A DNA stretch of 64,000 nucleotides, taken from NCBI RefSeq assembly GCF_024721995.1, contig NZ_JANQBC010000011.1, positions 177,601 to 241,600 on the forward strand, given 5' to 3'. How positions within the stretch are numbered: position 1 is the first letter of the stretch; each line of letters begins with the position of its first letter. The position numbers and the translations under genes are program-made. The notes beneath the pieces are model-generated. The model searched no databases. It saw only the letters and a list, made by a program, of their open reading frames with translations, and had not been told where the DNA came from. The DNA comes from Paenibacillus radicibacter. Lineage in GTDB: Bacteria; Bacillota; Bacilli; Paenibacillales; NBRC-103111. This document shows, piece after piece, positions 8,662 to 18,349 of the stretch.

Positions 8662-11037
8662 CTACTGCAATTCAACGACAGTTACACCCGTTCCGCCTTC
8701 GTTGTAGTTCCCGATTCTGAACGATTTCACACGGCGGTGACGACGTAAATAATCTTGAATACCTGTACGAAGCACCCCTGTACCCTTACCATGAATGAGG
8801 TACACTTGATTCAAATTCGACATAATCGATTCATCAATGAATCGATCCGCTTCCATTAAACCTTCTTCCACATTCATACCCCGCATATCTAGCTCCATAC
8901 GGACATTCTCATCACGTGTACGTTTGATGCTTGCCGCTGGAACTTGGGTACGCTTTTGCTGTACGGCATGAGTTGTGACAAGCTCTAGATCAGACTTTGC
9001 CACTTTAATTTTCATTAGCCCAAGCTGCACAAGTGCTTCGGTTTTGGATACGATCTCCACGACATGACCTTTTTGACCAAGGTGGATAACCCGAACCTCG
9101 TCACCTGCTCCAATCTCAACTGGCTTAGACGCAGCTCGTGCCACACGCTTCTTCTCACGTAATTGTGGACTTGCTTGATCCAATCTACGCTTCGCATCGA
9201 TCAGCTTATGGTCTTTGATATGTCCTGCTTCTTCACGCGCAATACGGCGAAGTTCAGTAATAACCTCATCCGCTTCACGTTTTGCCTTCGCAACCGCATC
9301 TGCTGCTTCGCGCTCTGCTTTTTCTAGCATTTTATCGCGCTGCTGCTCAAATTTATCTTGCTGAGCTTCAAGCTCTTTTTTCATTTTTTCAATTTCACGA
9401 CGCATGTCTTCCGCACTTTGACGCTCTTCTTCCGCGATAAGACGGTTCTCCTCAAGGGATGCAATCATCGATTCAATGTGTTGATCCTCTTCGCCAACAT
9501 GACCGCGTGCTTGATCAATAATCGTCTTCGCTAGACCCAGACGCTCCGCAATTGCGAATGCATTACTTCGACCAGGCACCCCGACAAGCAGTCGATACGT
9601 CGGAGATAGCGTTGCAACATCAAATTCCATCGAAGCGTTCATAACGCCTTCACGTTCATACGCATACGCTTTAAGCTCGCTATAGTGCGTAGTTGCAAGA
9701 ATGCGGCAACCCATACGATGGATGTAATCGAGCAAGGAGATCGCAAGCGCAGAACCTTCAGCAGGATCTGTACCCGCTCCTAATTCATCGAACAACACCA
9801 GGCTTTTTGGCGTCATATCACGCAAGATCGAGATAATATTCGTCATATGGGAAGAGAACGTACTCAAGTTCTGCTCAATACTTTGCTCATCCCCAATGTC
9901 CGCATAAATGCCATCAAATACGCATAGCTCAGAACCTTCTTCAGCAGGTACGAATAAGCCTGACATCGCCATTAAGGATAGCAAGCCAACCGTCTTCAAA
10001 GAAACCGTCTTACCACCTGTATTCGGACCCGTCACGATAATCGAAGTGAAGCCTTTACCTAATTCCAGGTCAAGTGGCACCACAACATCGGATGCAATCA
10101 ACGGATGACGACCCTTCTTGAGCTTAATGTAGCCTTTATCATTCAAGACAGGAAGTGTCGCTTTGAGTGCACGAGCAAGTCCGGCTTTAGCAAAAATAAA
10201 ATCAAGCTGCGCAATGATCCCAACATCGGACAACAATAAATCCGCGACTTCTGCAACATCCACAGTCAGCATAAGGAGAATACGCTCTACTTCTGCTTCT
10301 TCTTTCAGTTTGAGTTCACGAATTTTGTTATTTAACGTCATGACTGCTTCCGGCTCGATAAATAAAGTCGCACCAGATGCGGACTGATCATGCACCATAC
10401 CGCCAAAGTGACTGCGGTACTCCGCCTTAACAGGAATCACATAACGATCATTACGGATTGTCACCAGAATATCCTGCAACATTTTCTGCGTCGAACTGTT
10501 CCGAATCATATCCTCCAAGCGTTCACGTACGCGGGATTCACTGCTCTTAAGCTCACTGCGGATCTTAGCAAGCGCCATGCTTGCACTGTCTACCACATAG
10601 GCATTATCGTCGATACAGCTCTTAATGCGATCCTCAAGACCCTTCTGGTCCGTCATTAGCTCAACCATGCCTGCGATCCATTCAATTGGGAATTCCTCAT
10701 GGACATTATCCAAGAACCGCTTTAAGCGGCGGCCACCATAAATGGTGTTGGCAATATCGAGTAATTCAGTGCTGTTTAGCATACTACCAATTCTGGCACG
10801 ATGGATGCTTGGTTCGATATCTCGAATGCCACCGAATGGCACATTGCCTTTCAATCGCTCTACATCAACTGCTTCACTTGTCGCCTTTAGACGACGCGTC
10901 ACTTCAATGTAATCTCCACTTGGCAGCATCGCAAGAACGGCACGCTTGCCGAGGGAGGTTTGCGCGTGATTTTCTAATTTATGAGTAATTTTTTGATATT
11001 CTAAGGTTTTTAACACTTTCCCCTTCAAAACTTTCAC
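8662..11037 (-). CDS. mutS2: MutS2: endonuclease/ATPase acting on recombination and collided ribosomes
   Basis: About 791 aa. The MutS core shows Walker A GPNTGGKT (about residue 336), Walker B LFDELGAGTDPAEG, a long coiled-coil clamp (EENRLIAEEERQSAED region) and a C-terminal Smr nuclease domain beginning LDMRGMNVEEG with HGKGTGVLR. The N-terminal mismatch-recognition domain of MutS is absent, as in the family. Known roles are suppression of recombination and rescue of stalled ribosomes. The frame is open to 11109, but family N-termini begin near KVLKTLEY, so GTG 11037 (after GAGAGG) or TTG 11028 is likely. It shares the neighbourhood zapA-pheST seen in other Firmicutes. Confidence 0.93.
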   Translation of the reverse strand: MKVLKGKVLKTLEYQKITHKLENHAQTSLGKRAVLAMLPSGDYIEVTRRLKATSEAVDVERLKGNVPFGGIRDIEPSIHRARIGSMLNSTELLDIANTIYGGRRLKRFLDNVHEEFPIEWIAGMVELMTDQKGLEDRIKSCIDDNAYVVDSASMALAKIRSELKSSESRVRERLEDMIRNSSTQKMLQDILVTIRNDRYVIPVKAEYRSHFGGMVHDQSASGATLFIEPEAVMTLNNKIRELKLKEEAEVERILLMLTVDVAEVADLLLSDVGIIAQLDFIFAKAGLARALKATLPVLNDKGYIKLKKGRHPLIASDVVVPLDLELGKGFTSIIVTGPNTGGKTVSLKTVGLLSLMAMSGLFVPAEEGSELCVFDGIYADIGDEQSIEQNLSTFSSHMTNIISILRDMTPKSLVLFDELGAGTDPAEGSALAISLLDYIHRMGCRILATTHYSELKAYAYEREGVMNASMEFDVATLSPTYRLLVGVPGRSNAFAIAERLGLAKTIIDQARGHVGEEDQHIESMIASLEENRLIAEEERQSAEDMRREIEKMKKELEAQQDKFEQQRDKMLEKAEREAADAVAKAKREADEVITELRRIAREEAGHIKDHKLIDAKRRLDQASPQLREKKRVARAASKPVEIGAGDEVRVIHLGQKGHVVEIVSKTEALVQLGLMKIKVAKSDLELVTTHAVQQKRTQVPAASIKRTRDENVRMELDMRGMNVEEGLMEADRFIDESIMSNLNQVYLIHGKGTGVLRTGIQDYLRRHRRVKSFRIGNYNEGGTGVTVVELQ

Positions 11038-11218
11038 TGTCCTCTCGTTCACAATATCATTATTATACCCAAGGAATGCACAAGATGCGAACCTCAACTT
11101 ACACACCATGTAATTACATACTTAGCTTAATGGTCATAATTTCCTTCGTACTTTCTTTAAAGCTGGATACATTATGTACTACTACACATCTCGAACTTTC
11201 ACTAAGGAGGTTACACAT

Positions 11219-11599
11219 ATGAGTTTTCTTGGAACAGTAGTCCGATTTATCGTATCTGCTTTCGTGCTTATGTTAGTATCTTGGTTTGTTAAAGGCTTCT
11301 CCGTCGGCGGTTTTACGAGTGCACTCCTGCTAGCCCTTGCGATTGCAGTAATTGCCTTTATCGTCGAGAGCATGTTCGGAAGGCGAATCACACCGTTTGG
11401 TCGTGGTGTCGTCGGTTTCCTTACAAGTGCAGTTATTATCTGGGTTGCCCAATTCATCGTACCGGGTGTAACAGCAACTGTACTTGGTGCTATACTCTCC
11501 GCTCTAGTCATCGGCTTGATTGATCTGTTCATTCCGATGAAAACCCCATTTGAGATGGGCAGCGACTGGTCAGGTAAAGATAAAGAGCCGCATAAATAA
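11219..11599 (+). CDS. Phage-holin-family (superfamily IV, YvlD-like) membrane protein
   Basis: Protein of 126 aa with four hydrophobic helices and a short charged C-terminal tail (SGKDKEPHK). It matches the 'mycobacterial 4-TMS phage holin' family that includes B. subtilis YvlD; despite the name these are chromosomal proteins of uncertain envelope function and no phage genes are nearby. The start is ATG 11219, 8 nt after AAGGAGG. It is divergent from mutS2 and followed by an intrinsic terminator, so probably monocistronic. Confidence 0.8.
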   Translation: MSFLGTVVRFIVSAFVLMLVSWFVKGFSVGGFTSALLLALAIAVIAFIVESMFGRRITPFGRGVVGFLTSAVIIWVAQFIVPGVTATVLGAILSALVIGLIDLFIPMKTPFEMGSDWSGKDKEPHK

Positions 11600-11621
11600 G
11601 GGATTATATCCGTTATTGTCC

Positions 11622-11675
11622 ATAACCGTTATACCTGATTTTTTTCAATCGGTATAGCGGTTATTTTATTTTTTA
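11622..11675 (+). terminator. Intrinsic terminator after the holin-family gene
   Basis: ATAACCGTTATACC (11622-11635) pairs with GGTATAGCGGTTAT (11651-11664), followed by TTTATTTTTT. Confidence 0.85.
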
Positions 11676-11771
11676 ACTTATAGTTTCACTTGATCGACAC
11701 ATCCCAAAGGTTATGATCATGATAGAATACTTCTTAGTTACCTGAATAAACTCAAGGAGGATTTTATCTAT

Positions 11772-12143
11772 ATGAAAAAATGGTTTGCTTTACTCGTAGC
11801 TAGTGCTGCCATGCTTATTACATTAACAGCATGTGGCGCAGAAACTGCTAATACATTTGCTGAAACGAAAGATCCTGCTAAGCAAGAATTGAAAATTATT
11901 GCGACAAACTTCCAGTTCGATCAACCGGAATACCGCGTTAAGCAAGGTGAGCCGTTCACAATCAACTTCGAAAGCAAAGAAGGCGTTCACGGTGTGCGTA
12001 TTGAAGGCATCGACGGAAGCTTCAATAAGTCCAACAATACGAAGACTGTTGTAGCATCGAAGCCAGGCACTTACTCGATCATTTGTAATATCTCTTGTGG
12101 TACAGGCCACTCCAAGATGACTGCGAAATTAATTGTGGAATAA
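11772..12143 (+). CDS. Lipoprotein with a CuA-type cupredoxin domain
   Basis: Protein of 123 aa with a lipoprotein signal peptide (LITLTACG, Cys about residue 21) and one cupredoxin domain. The C-terminal motif CNISCGTGHSKM has the spacing C-x3-C-x3-H-x2-M of the binuclear CuA site of cytochrome oxidase subunit II, with an upstream histidine in GVHGVRI. It is not subunit II itself: the transmembrane hairpin is missing and no oxidase genes adjoin. A role in extracytoplasmic electron transfer or copper delivery to an oxidase is inferred. AAGGAGG precedes ATG 11772, and a terminator follows. Confidence 0.82.
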   Translation: MKKWFALLVASAAMLITLTACGAETANTFAETKDPAKQELKIIATNFQFDQPEYRVKQGEPFTINFESKEGVHGVRIEGIDGSFNKSNNTKTVVASKPGTYSIICNISCGTGHSKMTAKLIVE

Positions 12144-12163
12144 TTCGATTCTATCATACAAAT

Positions 12164-12213
12164 AAAAGACCGCTAACCCCCACCTAATATTGGGACGATA
12201 GCGGTCTTTATTA
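12164..12213. terminator. Bidirectional terminator between cupredoxin and zapA-like genes
   Basis: Stem AAAGACCGCTA (12165-12175) pairs with TAGCGGTCTTT (12199-12209), with T-rich sequence on both strands. It separates two convergent genes. Confidence 0.85.
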
Positions 12214-12222
12214 TATTCAGAG

Positions 12223-14490
12223 CTACTTCTCTTTCCCCTCTTGGGACATGACAAGTTCAATCCACTCGTTATACTCCGTTTGCAACTTCGTGTACTCACC
12301 CATTAGCTTGTTATAATCGTGCTTTACTTGCACAAGCTCCGTGTCATCCTCTTTACTTGCACTTACTTGCTTAAAGGATGTACGCAAGCTATCACGAAGT
12401 TTTTCGATTTCCTCATCCTTCTGAATCGATTGACGCAATACTTTATCGAATGCAAGCTGTTGATCATTCAATCGTTTATCAATAGCGCTGAATTCTGCCG
12501 CTGCATGTCCCGAAACTTCAACAAGTGATTCCAGCTGCTTACACGCGGCATCACGTTCCCCCGCAATCTGACGTGCGGACTCACGCTCTGCCTCTAACTG
12601 AGTTAAGGCTTGATCAAGTAGCCTTTGTGCGGTATATGAAGCTGCAGATAAGTTATCCTGTTCAGAAAGTGATGCTTCTTTCTCACGTTTAAGTGCATGG
12701 TTCTCTTCTTGGAGCTCGACCAATTCTAATTCAAAGCGATCTGCTTTTGCAGTGAGATCTGCAAGCTCAGCTTCATGCTGCTTCAAGAGCGTACCATCAC
12801 GATCATCATAATCCGCTTGTTGAGCAGCAAGTGCTCGTGTATGTTCTTCCGCATTTCTCTGACGAATCTCTTGAAGGTTCTTAATGTCAGCTAATAACTC
12901 AGCTTGCGCTACTTCAGCTTCTTCGCGTGCTTGAATAAGCTCTGCTTGATACTGCTCACCTGCTTGCATGAGCTCCAATCGGTTCTGTTCACGGATTTTA
13001 CGTACTGTACCTTCTTGTTGATCACGTTGGTGGCGGATCGCAACGTCGTGTTCCAGTTTCAGTCGCTCCATTTCCTTCTCATACCGATTGTGTATGTTCG
13101 CTTCTGCTTGCGTCTGCTGATCCAATTGTTCTTGCAAGTTACGAAGCTGCTCTTGCTCCGATCTATGCTTCAATTGAATAGCTTCAAGTGTTTGTGCGTG
13201 CTGAGATTGCTTATCCGCAAGCTCAGAAGCATAGCGTACTTCTTGATCCAGAAGCGCCGCTTCATGATTGGATTGCTGCTCCTCTAATACCTCAATACGT
13301 GTTGCTTTCTCTTCATCTAAAGCAGCTTCATATTGCGATCTTTGCTCAACAAGCGCTAACTCTGAAGTCGATTGCAGCTCCTCGACCATTTTGTCATGAC
13401 TAGTGGACTGATCTTTCACAGCTACCGCATGCTCTTCACGCAACTGAAGAATGAACGCAAGGTGTTCTTCTTCTAACAACTTCGTCATCGTTCCATGTTC
13501 AGTTTTCACTTGCTGCAATTCAAGCTTGTACTTCTCTTGCAGCTTGTTCAGATCCGTGGCAAGTGTATCTTGCGCTTCCAACAGTTCAAGCGTTAAATCC
13601 TCATTCTGCTTAGATAGAACCTCCTGCTTATCTTGCTCTGCTTGAAGGTCTAGGGCATGCTTCTCTCTTAGCTTCTGCAAGGAGGCTTCTAGCTTCGCTT
13701 GACCTTCTGCTGACAGACGGTCTTGCTTTTCTTGTGCCTCTGTAAGCAGGCGGTCTTGCTCTTCTTGCGCTTGTGTAAGTAGACGGTCTTGTTCTTCTTG
13801 GGCTTGTATAAATAGAAGCTCCTGCTCCTCTTGGGCTTGTTTAAGTTCTGACTCAAGCTTTTCACACTGTTCCTGTAAGCTATGCAAGTTCACTTCTTGA
13901 TGCTTACGTTCGGACTGCATGCGTGAATCAAGTTCAGATAATTTACGCTCGTATTCCGTTTCTAGCCGCTGACGTTCTTCTTGGATCGCTTCTTCACGAA
14001 CTTCATCGATCATCTGAAGGGAAGCGTCACGCTCTTCCGTTAATATTTTTAAGGCAGCAGCATGTTCTCCAGTCAACTTGTCAATCGTTGTATCACGTTC
14101 GATTTGAAGGGTCTGCAGTTCACTTTCATATTGTTCCTTCTGAGTAGCAAGCTGCGTATCTTGATTGGATTTAATCTCGTTATATTCGACTTGCAGCGCA
14201 CTTAATTGTGCCTGCAATTGTTCACTTTGCTGTTGACTTGCATTCTTAGCGCGCTGCAGCGGATCAATCTCGGATGCCAACCGCAAATTCTGGTCTACGA
14301 CATGAAATGCAGTAAGTACTGCAATGCGCTGTCCATCTAGACGATTATTCGTCTTTGCAATCTGACTCATTTGGTCATTCACTTCTGCTGCAATGCGTTT
14401 TACATAGCTTGGGCTTGTATTACCATCAGCTGTAATCTTGTACTGACTTCCATATATGTCAACGTTAATTCGTGTACGATCTTCACTCAC
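12223..14490 (-). CDS. Cell-division protein ZapA-like N-terminus fused to a giant coiled coil
   Basis: Protein of 755 aa. Residues 1 to about 85 are a ZapA domain (RINVDIYGSQYKITADG, then YVKRIAAEVNDQM and AFHVVDQNLRLASE), which binds FtsZ and promotes Z-ring assembly. ZapA is normally 85-130 aa; here about 670 residues of almost uninterrupted Glu/Gln/Leu-rich coiled coil follow, including an 11-residue tandem repeat (QAQEEQDRLLT type, about residues 215-260). Position upstream of mutS2 and downstream of pheT is the usual zapA location. A terminator separates it from pheT. The extension may form a long filament or spacer at the septum; that is inference. Confidence 0.85.
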   Translation of the reverse strand: MSEDRTRINVDIYGSQYKITADGNTSPSYVKRIAAEVNDQMSQIAKTNNRLDGQRIAVLTAFHVVDQNLRLASEIDPLQRAKNASQQQSEQLQAQLSALQVEYNEIKSNQDTQLATQKEQYESELQTLQIERDTTIDKLTGEHAAALKILTEERDASLQMIDEVREEAIQEERQRLETEYERKLSELDSRMQSERKHQEVNLHSLQEQCEKLESELKQAQEEQELLFIQAQEEQDRLLTQAQEEQDRLLTEAQEKQDRLSAEGQAKLEASLQKLREKHALDLQAEQDKQEVLSKQNEDLTLELLEAQDTLATDLNKLQEKYKLELQQVKTEHGTMTKLLEEEHLAFILQLREEHAVAVKDQSTSHDKMVEELQSTSELALVEQRSQYEAALDEEKATRIEVLEEQQSNHEAALLDQEVRYASELADKQSQHAQTLEAIQLKHRSEQEQLRNLQEQLDQQTQAEANIHNRYEKEMERLKLEHDVAIRHQRDQQEGTVRKIREQNRLELMQAGEQYQAELIQAREEAEVAQAELLADIKNLQEIRQRNAEEHTRALAAQQADYDDRDGTLLKQHEAELADLTAKADRFELELVELQEENHALKREKEASLSEQDNLSAASYTAQRLLDQALTQLEAERESARQIAGERDAACKQLESLVEVSGHAAAEFSAIDKRLNDQQLAFDKVLRQSIQKDEEIEKLRDSLRTSFKQVSASKEDDTELVQVKHDYNKLMGEYTKLQTEYNEWIELVMSQEGKEK
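13720..13850 (-). repeat. 33-bp tandem repeat inside the zapA-like gene
   Basis: About four degenerate units of 33 bp (11 codons, QAQEEQDRLLT type) run in phase with the reading frame. Each unit contains a recognisable CTTCTTG-GCTTGT core on the plus strand. The period of 11 residues fits a coiled coil. Confidence 0.75.
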
Positions 14491-14513
14491 AGGTTCGTCC
14501 TCCCTTTACATAA

Positions 14514-14560
14514 CAAAAAAGGCTTGCGTATCAACCTTCGATACGTCAAGCCCCTTTTCC
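14514..14560 (-). terminator. Intrinsic terminator of pheST
   Basis: On the minus strand GGCTTGACGTATC pairs with GATACGCAAGCC, followed by TTTTTTG (14521-14552 stem). It lies between the pheT stop and the zapA-like start. Confidence 0.88.
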
Positions 14561-14599
14561 TGCTACCAAAGCTCTTTTCAAATAATTACCTGTAATTTA

Positions 14600-17047
14600 T
14601 TATTTGCGAAGCTCTGCTTCAAATGTTTGTTGCAGCACTTCAACCACGTTGCCGTGAACAGAAGTTACTTCTTCATCTTGCAGAGTACGCTCTGGATGAC
14701 GGTATACAAGCGCTAATGCAACGCTCTTCTTGCCATTTCCTAGACGCTCACCTGTGTAAATATCGAACACGCGAATGGATTCAAGCAGTTCGCCTGCTGT
14801 TTCGCGCACTTTTTGCTCCATAAGACCAACTGGAACCTCACTACTTACGACAAGTGCCATGTCACGACCCATAGCTGGGTAACGCGGAAGCATAGAGTAC
14901 TCAATCGTGGAGTTAGCAAGCTCGATAAGCGGCTCTACTTCCACTTCAAGCACGTACGTATCTTCCAAGTCCTTCTGGTTCTGTAGAGATGGATGCAATT
15001 GACCCATACGACCAATTACACGTTTCGCACCGTCTTGACCTACTACTGTAATTGCAGCCGTACGACCTGGGTGGAAACCTTCTGGTTGTGCAGCTTCAAG
15101 TGTAATGTTCGTGATACCCAGATAAGAAATCACACGCTCGAACACACCTTTAAGATCATAGAAGTCCACTTTAGCCGGCTTTTGCAACCAGTGATCGGAA
15201 TGACGCTTACCAGTCATGACGACTGCAAGCATGAGCTTCTCTTGTGGAAGCACAGTAAGCTCAGTTTCTTCTGTTACGAACACTTTGCCTAGCTCAAATA
15301 GTGCCAAATCATCGTTGTTACGGTTACGGTTGTAAATCACCGTCTCAATCATGTTCGGAAGCAAAGACGTACGAAGTGCGGAGCGATCTTCACTCATTGG
15401 CATTGCAAGAGGGATATGCTTCGCTGTCGCATACAAGCCCGGAAGCTGCTCATTCTGATTCGGATGACCGAGGGAATAAGTGATCACTTCATCAAGTCCG
15501 CTTTGTGACAAAATGTTGCGCATCGTGCGGCGAATTTGCTGTTCATGAGTCAGTGAACCCGGTGTCGTAACGCCCGACATAAGCGTCGTTGGGATATTGT
15601 CATAGCCATATAGACGAGCTACTTCTTCGATCAAGTCTACATCACGTGTGATGTCGCCGCGACGACTTGGAACATGAACGAGGATCGATTCGCTGCTTAC
15701 TTCTTCATAGGAGAAGTTAAGGCGTCCCATAATGTCTGTTACTTGAGCAAGCGCAAGCTCAGTTCCCAAGTAGTCGTTCACTCTGTTTAAGGAAATCTCG
15801 ATAGATACTGGCATATGGTCTGCTGTACGCGCTTCTGCGATGCCTTCAGCAATTGTGCCGCCAGCAAGCTGAGTGATTAACGCTGCTGCACGATTCAGAG
15901 CTGGAATAACTGCTTCTGGATTCACTTCTTTTTCAAAACGCATGCTTGCTTCCGAACGCAGTCCCAACTGACGGGACGTACGACGAACCGAGCTGCCGGA
16001 GAACTTCGCAGATTCAAGCAAGATACGACTTGTGCTGCTGGACACTTCGCTGTTCGCGCCCCCCATCACACCAGCAAGTGCAATTGGCTTCTCAATATCA
16101 GCAATAAGCAGCATATGTGGCTCTAAATCACGTTCTACATCATCCAGTGTCATTAGCTTCTCACCCGGCTCAGCCAGACGAACATCGATACGATCACCTG
16201 CAATTTTATCTGCATCAAAGGCATGAAGCGGTTGACCGTATTCAAGCATTACATAGTTCGTAATGTCTACGATTGTGTTGATCGGACGAATGCCTGCAGC
16301 CATCAAGCGATTTTGTAACCATAATGGAGACGATGTCACATGTACACCTTCAACAAGGCGTGCTGTATAGTGAGAACACAGATCAACGGAAGCGATTGTT
16401 ACCGCTACTTTATCTGCTGTCTTTACTTGGCTCGTGCATGCTGCACCTTCAGAACTTGGAAGCTTCACTTCACGTCCGATAATTGCTGCGATCTCATAGG
16501 CTGCACCCAGCATGCTTAGCGCATCCGAACGGTTCGGTGTAAGGTCTAGTTCAAGCACTTTATCATCGATTGCAAGCACTTCAAGGATGGATGCTCCGAT
16601 TTCCGTATCTTCAGGAAGAACGAGAATACCATCTTGCTGCTCTTTCGGAAGCATTTTTTCATTTAAGCCAAGCTCTTTTGCGGAGCAGATCATGCCTTGG
16701 GATTCTACACCACGAAGCTTCGCACGCTTAATTTTGAAATCGCCAGGAAGAACTGCACCAACAACCGCTACAGGTACTTTCTGTCCTGCATCTACGTTCT
16801 TCGCTCCGCACACGATTTGCAAGTCTTCACCTTGACCCACATCTAGTGTACATACGCTAAGCTTGTCAGCGTCAGGGTGCTTCTCTCTTGTTTTTACATA
16901 ACCAACAACTACGCCAGTTACACCTTGATTACGATCTTCCACAACATCTACTTCAATACCTGAACGCGTCAGCTTCTCTGCAAGCTCTTCCGCTGTGTAG
17001 CCGCTCACGTCTACATATTCAGACAACCATTTATATGATACTTTCAT
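14600..17047 (-). CDS. pheT: Phenylalanyl-tRNA synthetase beta subunit
   Basis: 815 aa, the normal length. Seen are the N-terminal MKVSYKWLSEYVDVSGYT, the tRNA-binding OB fold (GYVKTREKHPDADKLSVC), the B5 DNA-binding-like domain, the catalytic-like core and the C-terminal anticodon-binding domain (SMLPRYPAMGRDMALVV). It forms an alpha2-beta2 enzyme with PheS that charges tRNA-Phe and provides the editing site. It follows pheS by 21 bp in one operon controlled by the upstream T-box. Confidence 0.97.
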   Translation of the reverse strand: MKVSYKWLSEYVDVSGYTAEELAEKLTRSGIEVDVVEDRNQGVTGVVVGYVKTREKHPDADKLSVCTLDVGQGEDLQIVCGAKNVDAGQKVPVAVVGAVLPGDFKIKRAKLRGVESQGMICSAKELGLNEKMLPKEQQDGILVLPEDTEIGASILEVLAIDDKVLELDLTPNRSDALSMLGAAYEIAAIIGREVKLPSSEGAACTSQVKTADKVAVTIASVDLCSHYTARLVEGVHVTSSPLWLQNRLMAAGIRPINTIVDITNYVMLEYGQPLHAFDADKIAGDRIDVRLAEPGEKLMTLDDVERDLEPHMLLIADIEKPIALAGVMGGANSEVSSSTSRILLESAKFSGSSVRRTSRQLGLRSEASMRFEKEVNPEAVIPALNRAAALITQLAGGTIAEGIAEARTADHMPVSIEISLNRVNDYLGTELALAQVTDIMGRLNFSYEEVSSESILVHVPSRRGDITRDVDLIEEVARLYGYDNIPTTLMSGVTTPGSLTHEQQIRRTMRNILSQSGLDEVITYSLGHPNQNEQLPGLYATAKHIPLAMPMSEDRSALRTSLLPNMIETVIYNRNRNNDDLALFELGKVFVTEETELTVLPQEKLMLAVVMTGKRHSDHWLQKPAKVDFYDLKGVFERVISYLGITNITLEAAQPEGFHPGRTAAITVVGQDGAKRVIGRMGQLHPSLQNQKDLEDTYVLEVEVEPLIELANSTIEYSMLPRYPAMGRDMALVVSSEVPVGLMEQKVRETAGELLESIRVFDIYTGERLGNGKKSVALALVYRHPERTLQDEEVTSVHGNVVEVLQQTFEAELRK

Positions 17048-17068
17048 GTCTCGATTCCTCCTTCGATC

Positions 17069-18103
17069 CTACAGATGTACGAACTGCTTCAAGAAACGTA
17101 AATCATTTGTATAAAAATGACGGATGTCTTCGATGCCGTATTTCAACATCGCAATACGCTCAACACCCATACCAAATGCGAATCCTCTGTATTCTTTCGG
17201 GTCATAACCCGCCATCTCAAGTACACGTGGGTGAACCATACCGGAACCCAAGATTTCTAACCAACCTGTTTGCTTACATACACGACAGCCATCGCCTTTA
17301 CACATGCTACAAGTTACGTCTACTTCCGCACTTGGCTCTGTGAATGGGAAGAAGCTTGGACGAAGGCGAATTTCTGTCTCTGGTCCGAACATCTCACGTA
17401 CGAATTGAAGAAGTGTACCTTTCAGGTCACTCATACGAATGTTGCGATCAATAACTAGACCTTCGATTTGCGTGAACTGATGGGAATGTGTTGCATCGTC
17501 ATCATCACGACGGTATACGCGGCCTGGGCAGATGATCTTAACTGGAACTTCACCTTGCAGCTTCTCCATCGTACGAACTTGTACGGGGGATGTTTGCGTA
17601 CGAAGCAATACTTCCTCTGTAATATAGAAAGAATCCTGCATATCACGCGCAGGGTGATCCTTCGGCAAGTTTAGCGCCTCGAAGTTGTAGTAGTCACGTT
17701 CAACCTCTGGACCTTCTGCAACCGTGTAACCCATACCGATAAAGATATCTTCGATATCTTGAATCACTTTATTAAGCGGGTGAACTGCACCTTGTGTGGA
17801 CGGTCTGCCTGGTAATGTTACATCCAGTGTCTCAGCCGACAAGCGGCCTTCTGTCTCCAACTGCTCGAAGTGCTCTGACTTCTTCGCGATCAAAGCCGCA
17901 ATTGCTTCGCGCACCTCATTAGCTACTTGACCAATAATCGGACGCTCTTCTGCACTAAGTGCACCCATTCCACGAAGAACCTCCGTGAGTGGACCTTTCT
18001 TACCCAAATATTTCACTCGAAGGTCATTCAATTCTTGCGGGCTCATTACTTCTGACAATAGCGCAAGCGCATCAGCCTTTAACGCTTCTAAACGTTCTTT
18101 CAT
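17069..18103 (-). CDS. pheS: Phenylalanyl-tRNA synthetase alpha subunit
   Basis: 344 aa. N-terminal coiled-coil ([16 protein letters not shown]) for tRNA binding is followed by the class II catalytic core with motif 2 ([20 protein letters not shown]) and motif 3 ([17 protein letters not shown]). A small Cys cluster ([17 protein letters not shown]) typical of bacterial PheS is present. First gene of pheST. An AT-rich ribosome binding site (AAGGAGG at about 18110) precedes ATG 18103. The distance to the T-box terminator is unusually long because a hairpin repeat lies in between. Confidence 0.97.
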   Translation of the reverse strand: MKERLEALKADALALLSEVMSPQELNDLRVKYLGKKGPLTEVLRGMGALSAEERPIIGQVANEVREAIAALIAKKSEHFEQLETEGRLSAETLDVTLPGRPSTQGAVHPLNKVIQDIEDIFIGMGYTVAEGPEVERDYYNFEALNLPKDHPARDMQDSFYITEEVLLRTQTSPVQVRTMEKLQGEVPVKIICPGRVYRRDDDDATHSHQFTQIEGLVIDRNIRMSDLKGTLLQFVREMFGPETEIRLRPSFFPFTEPSAEVDVTCSMCKGDGCRVCKQTGWLEILGSGMVHPRVLEMAGYDPKEYRGFAFGMGVERIAMLKYGIEDIRHFYTNDLRFLKQFVHL

Positions 18104-18149
18104 ACATTTCCCTCCTTAAAAAATAAACCGATCTTTTTTATTTGTGAGT

Positions 18150-18310
18150 TTGTTCAAAACGATAGCGGAGGAGAAAAGATGCACTTATGCTTTCGAAGTA
18201 CTTTTCCTTCGGAAAGTTTGAGTTCGCCTTTGAAGACGTGTCCTAACCAACTAACCTAATCAAGAGGACACGGATTCAACAGCGACCGGAAGTGTTTCTT
18301 TTCTCAGCAG
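18150..18310. repeat. Long imperfect hairpin element, copy 1
   Basis: Inner arms CGTGTCCT (about 18236-18243) and AGGACACG (about 18263-18270), continued outward by TTCGCCTTTGAA against TTCAACAGCGA and by GAGAAAAG against CTTTTCTC-like sequence, enclose a loop containing ACCTAATCA. The arms and loop match the elements near 39.0 and 44.0 kb. The element lies in the pheS leader, between the T-box and the gene. Confidence 0.6.
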
Positions 18311-18349
18311 CGCCCACGTTTGGAACAAGCTCAAACAGCAAAAAGAGCT

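Noticed and set aside
11219..11599. Phage lysis holin
   Set aside because: The family name suggests phage, but no endolysin or phage genes are nearby and YvlD-type relatives are ordinary chromosomal genes.
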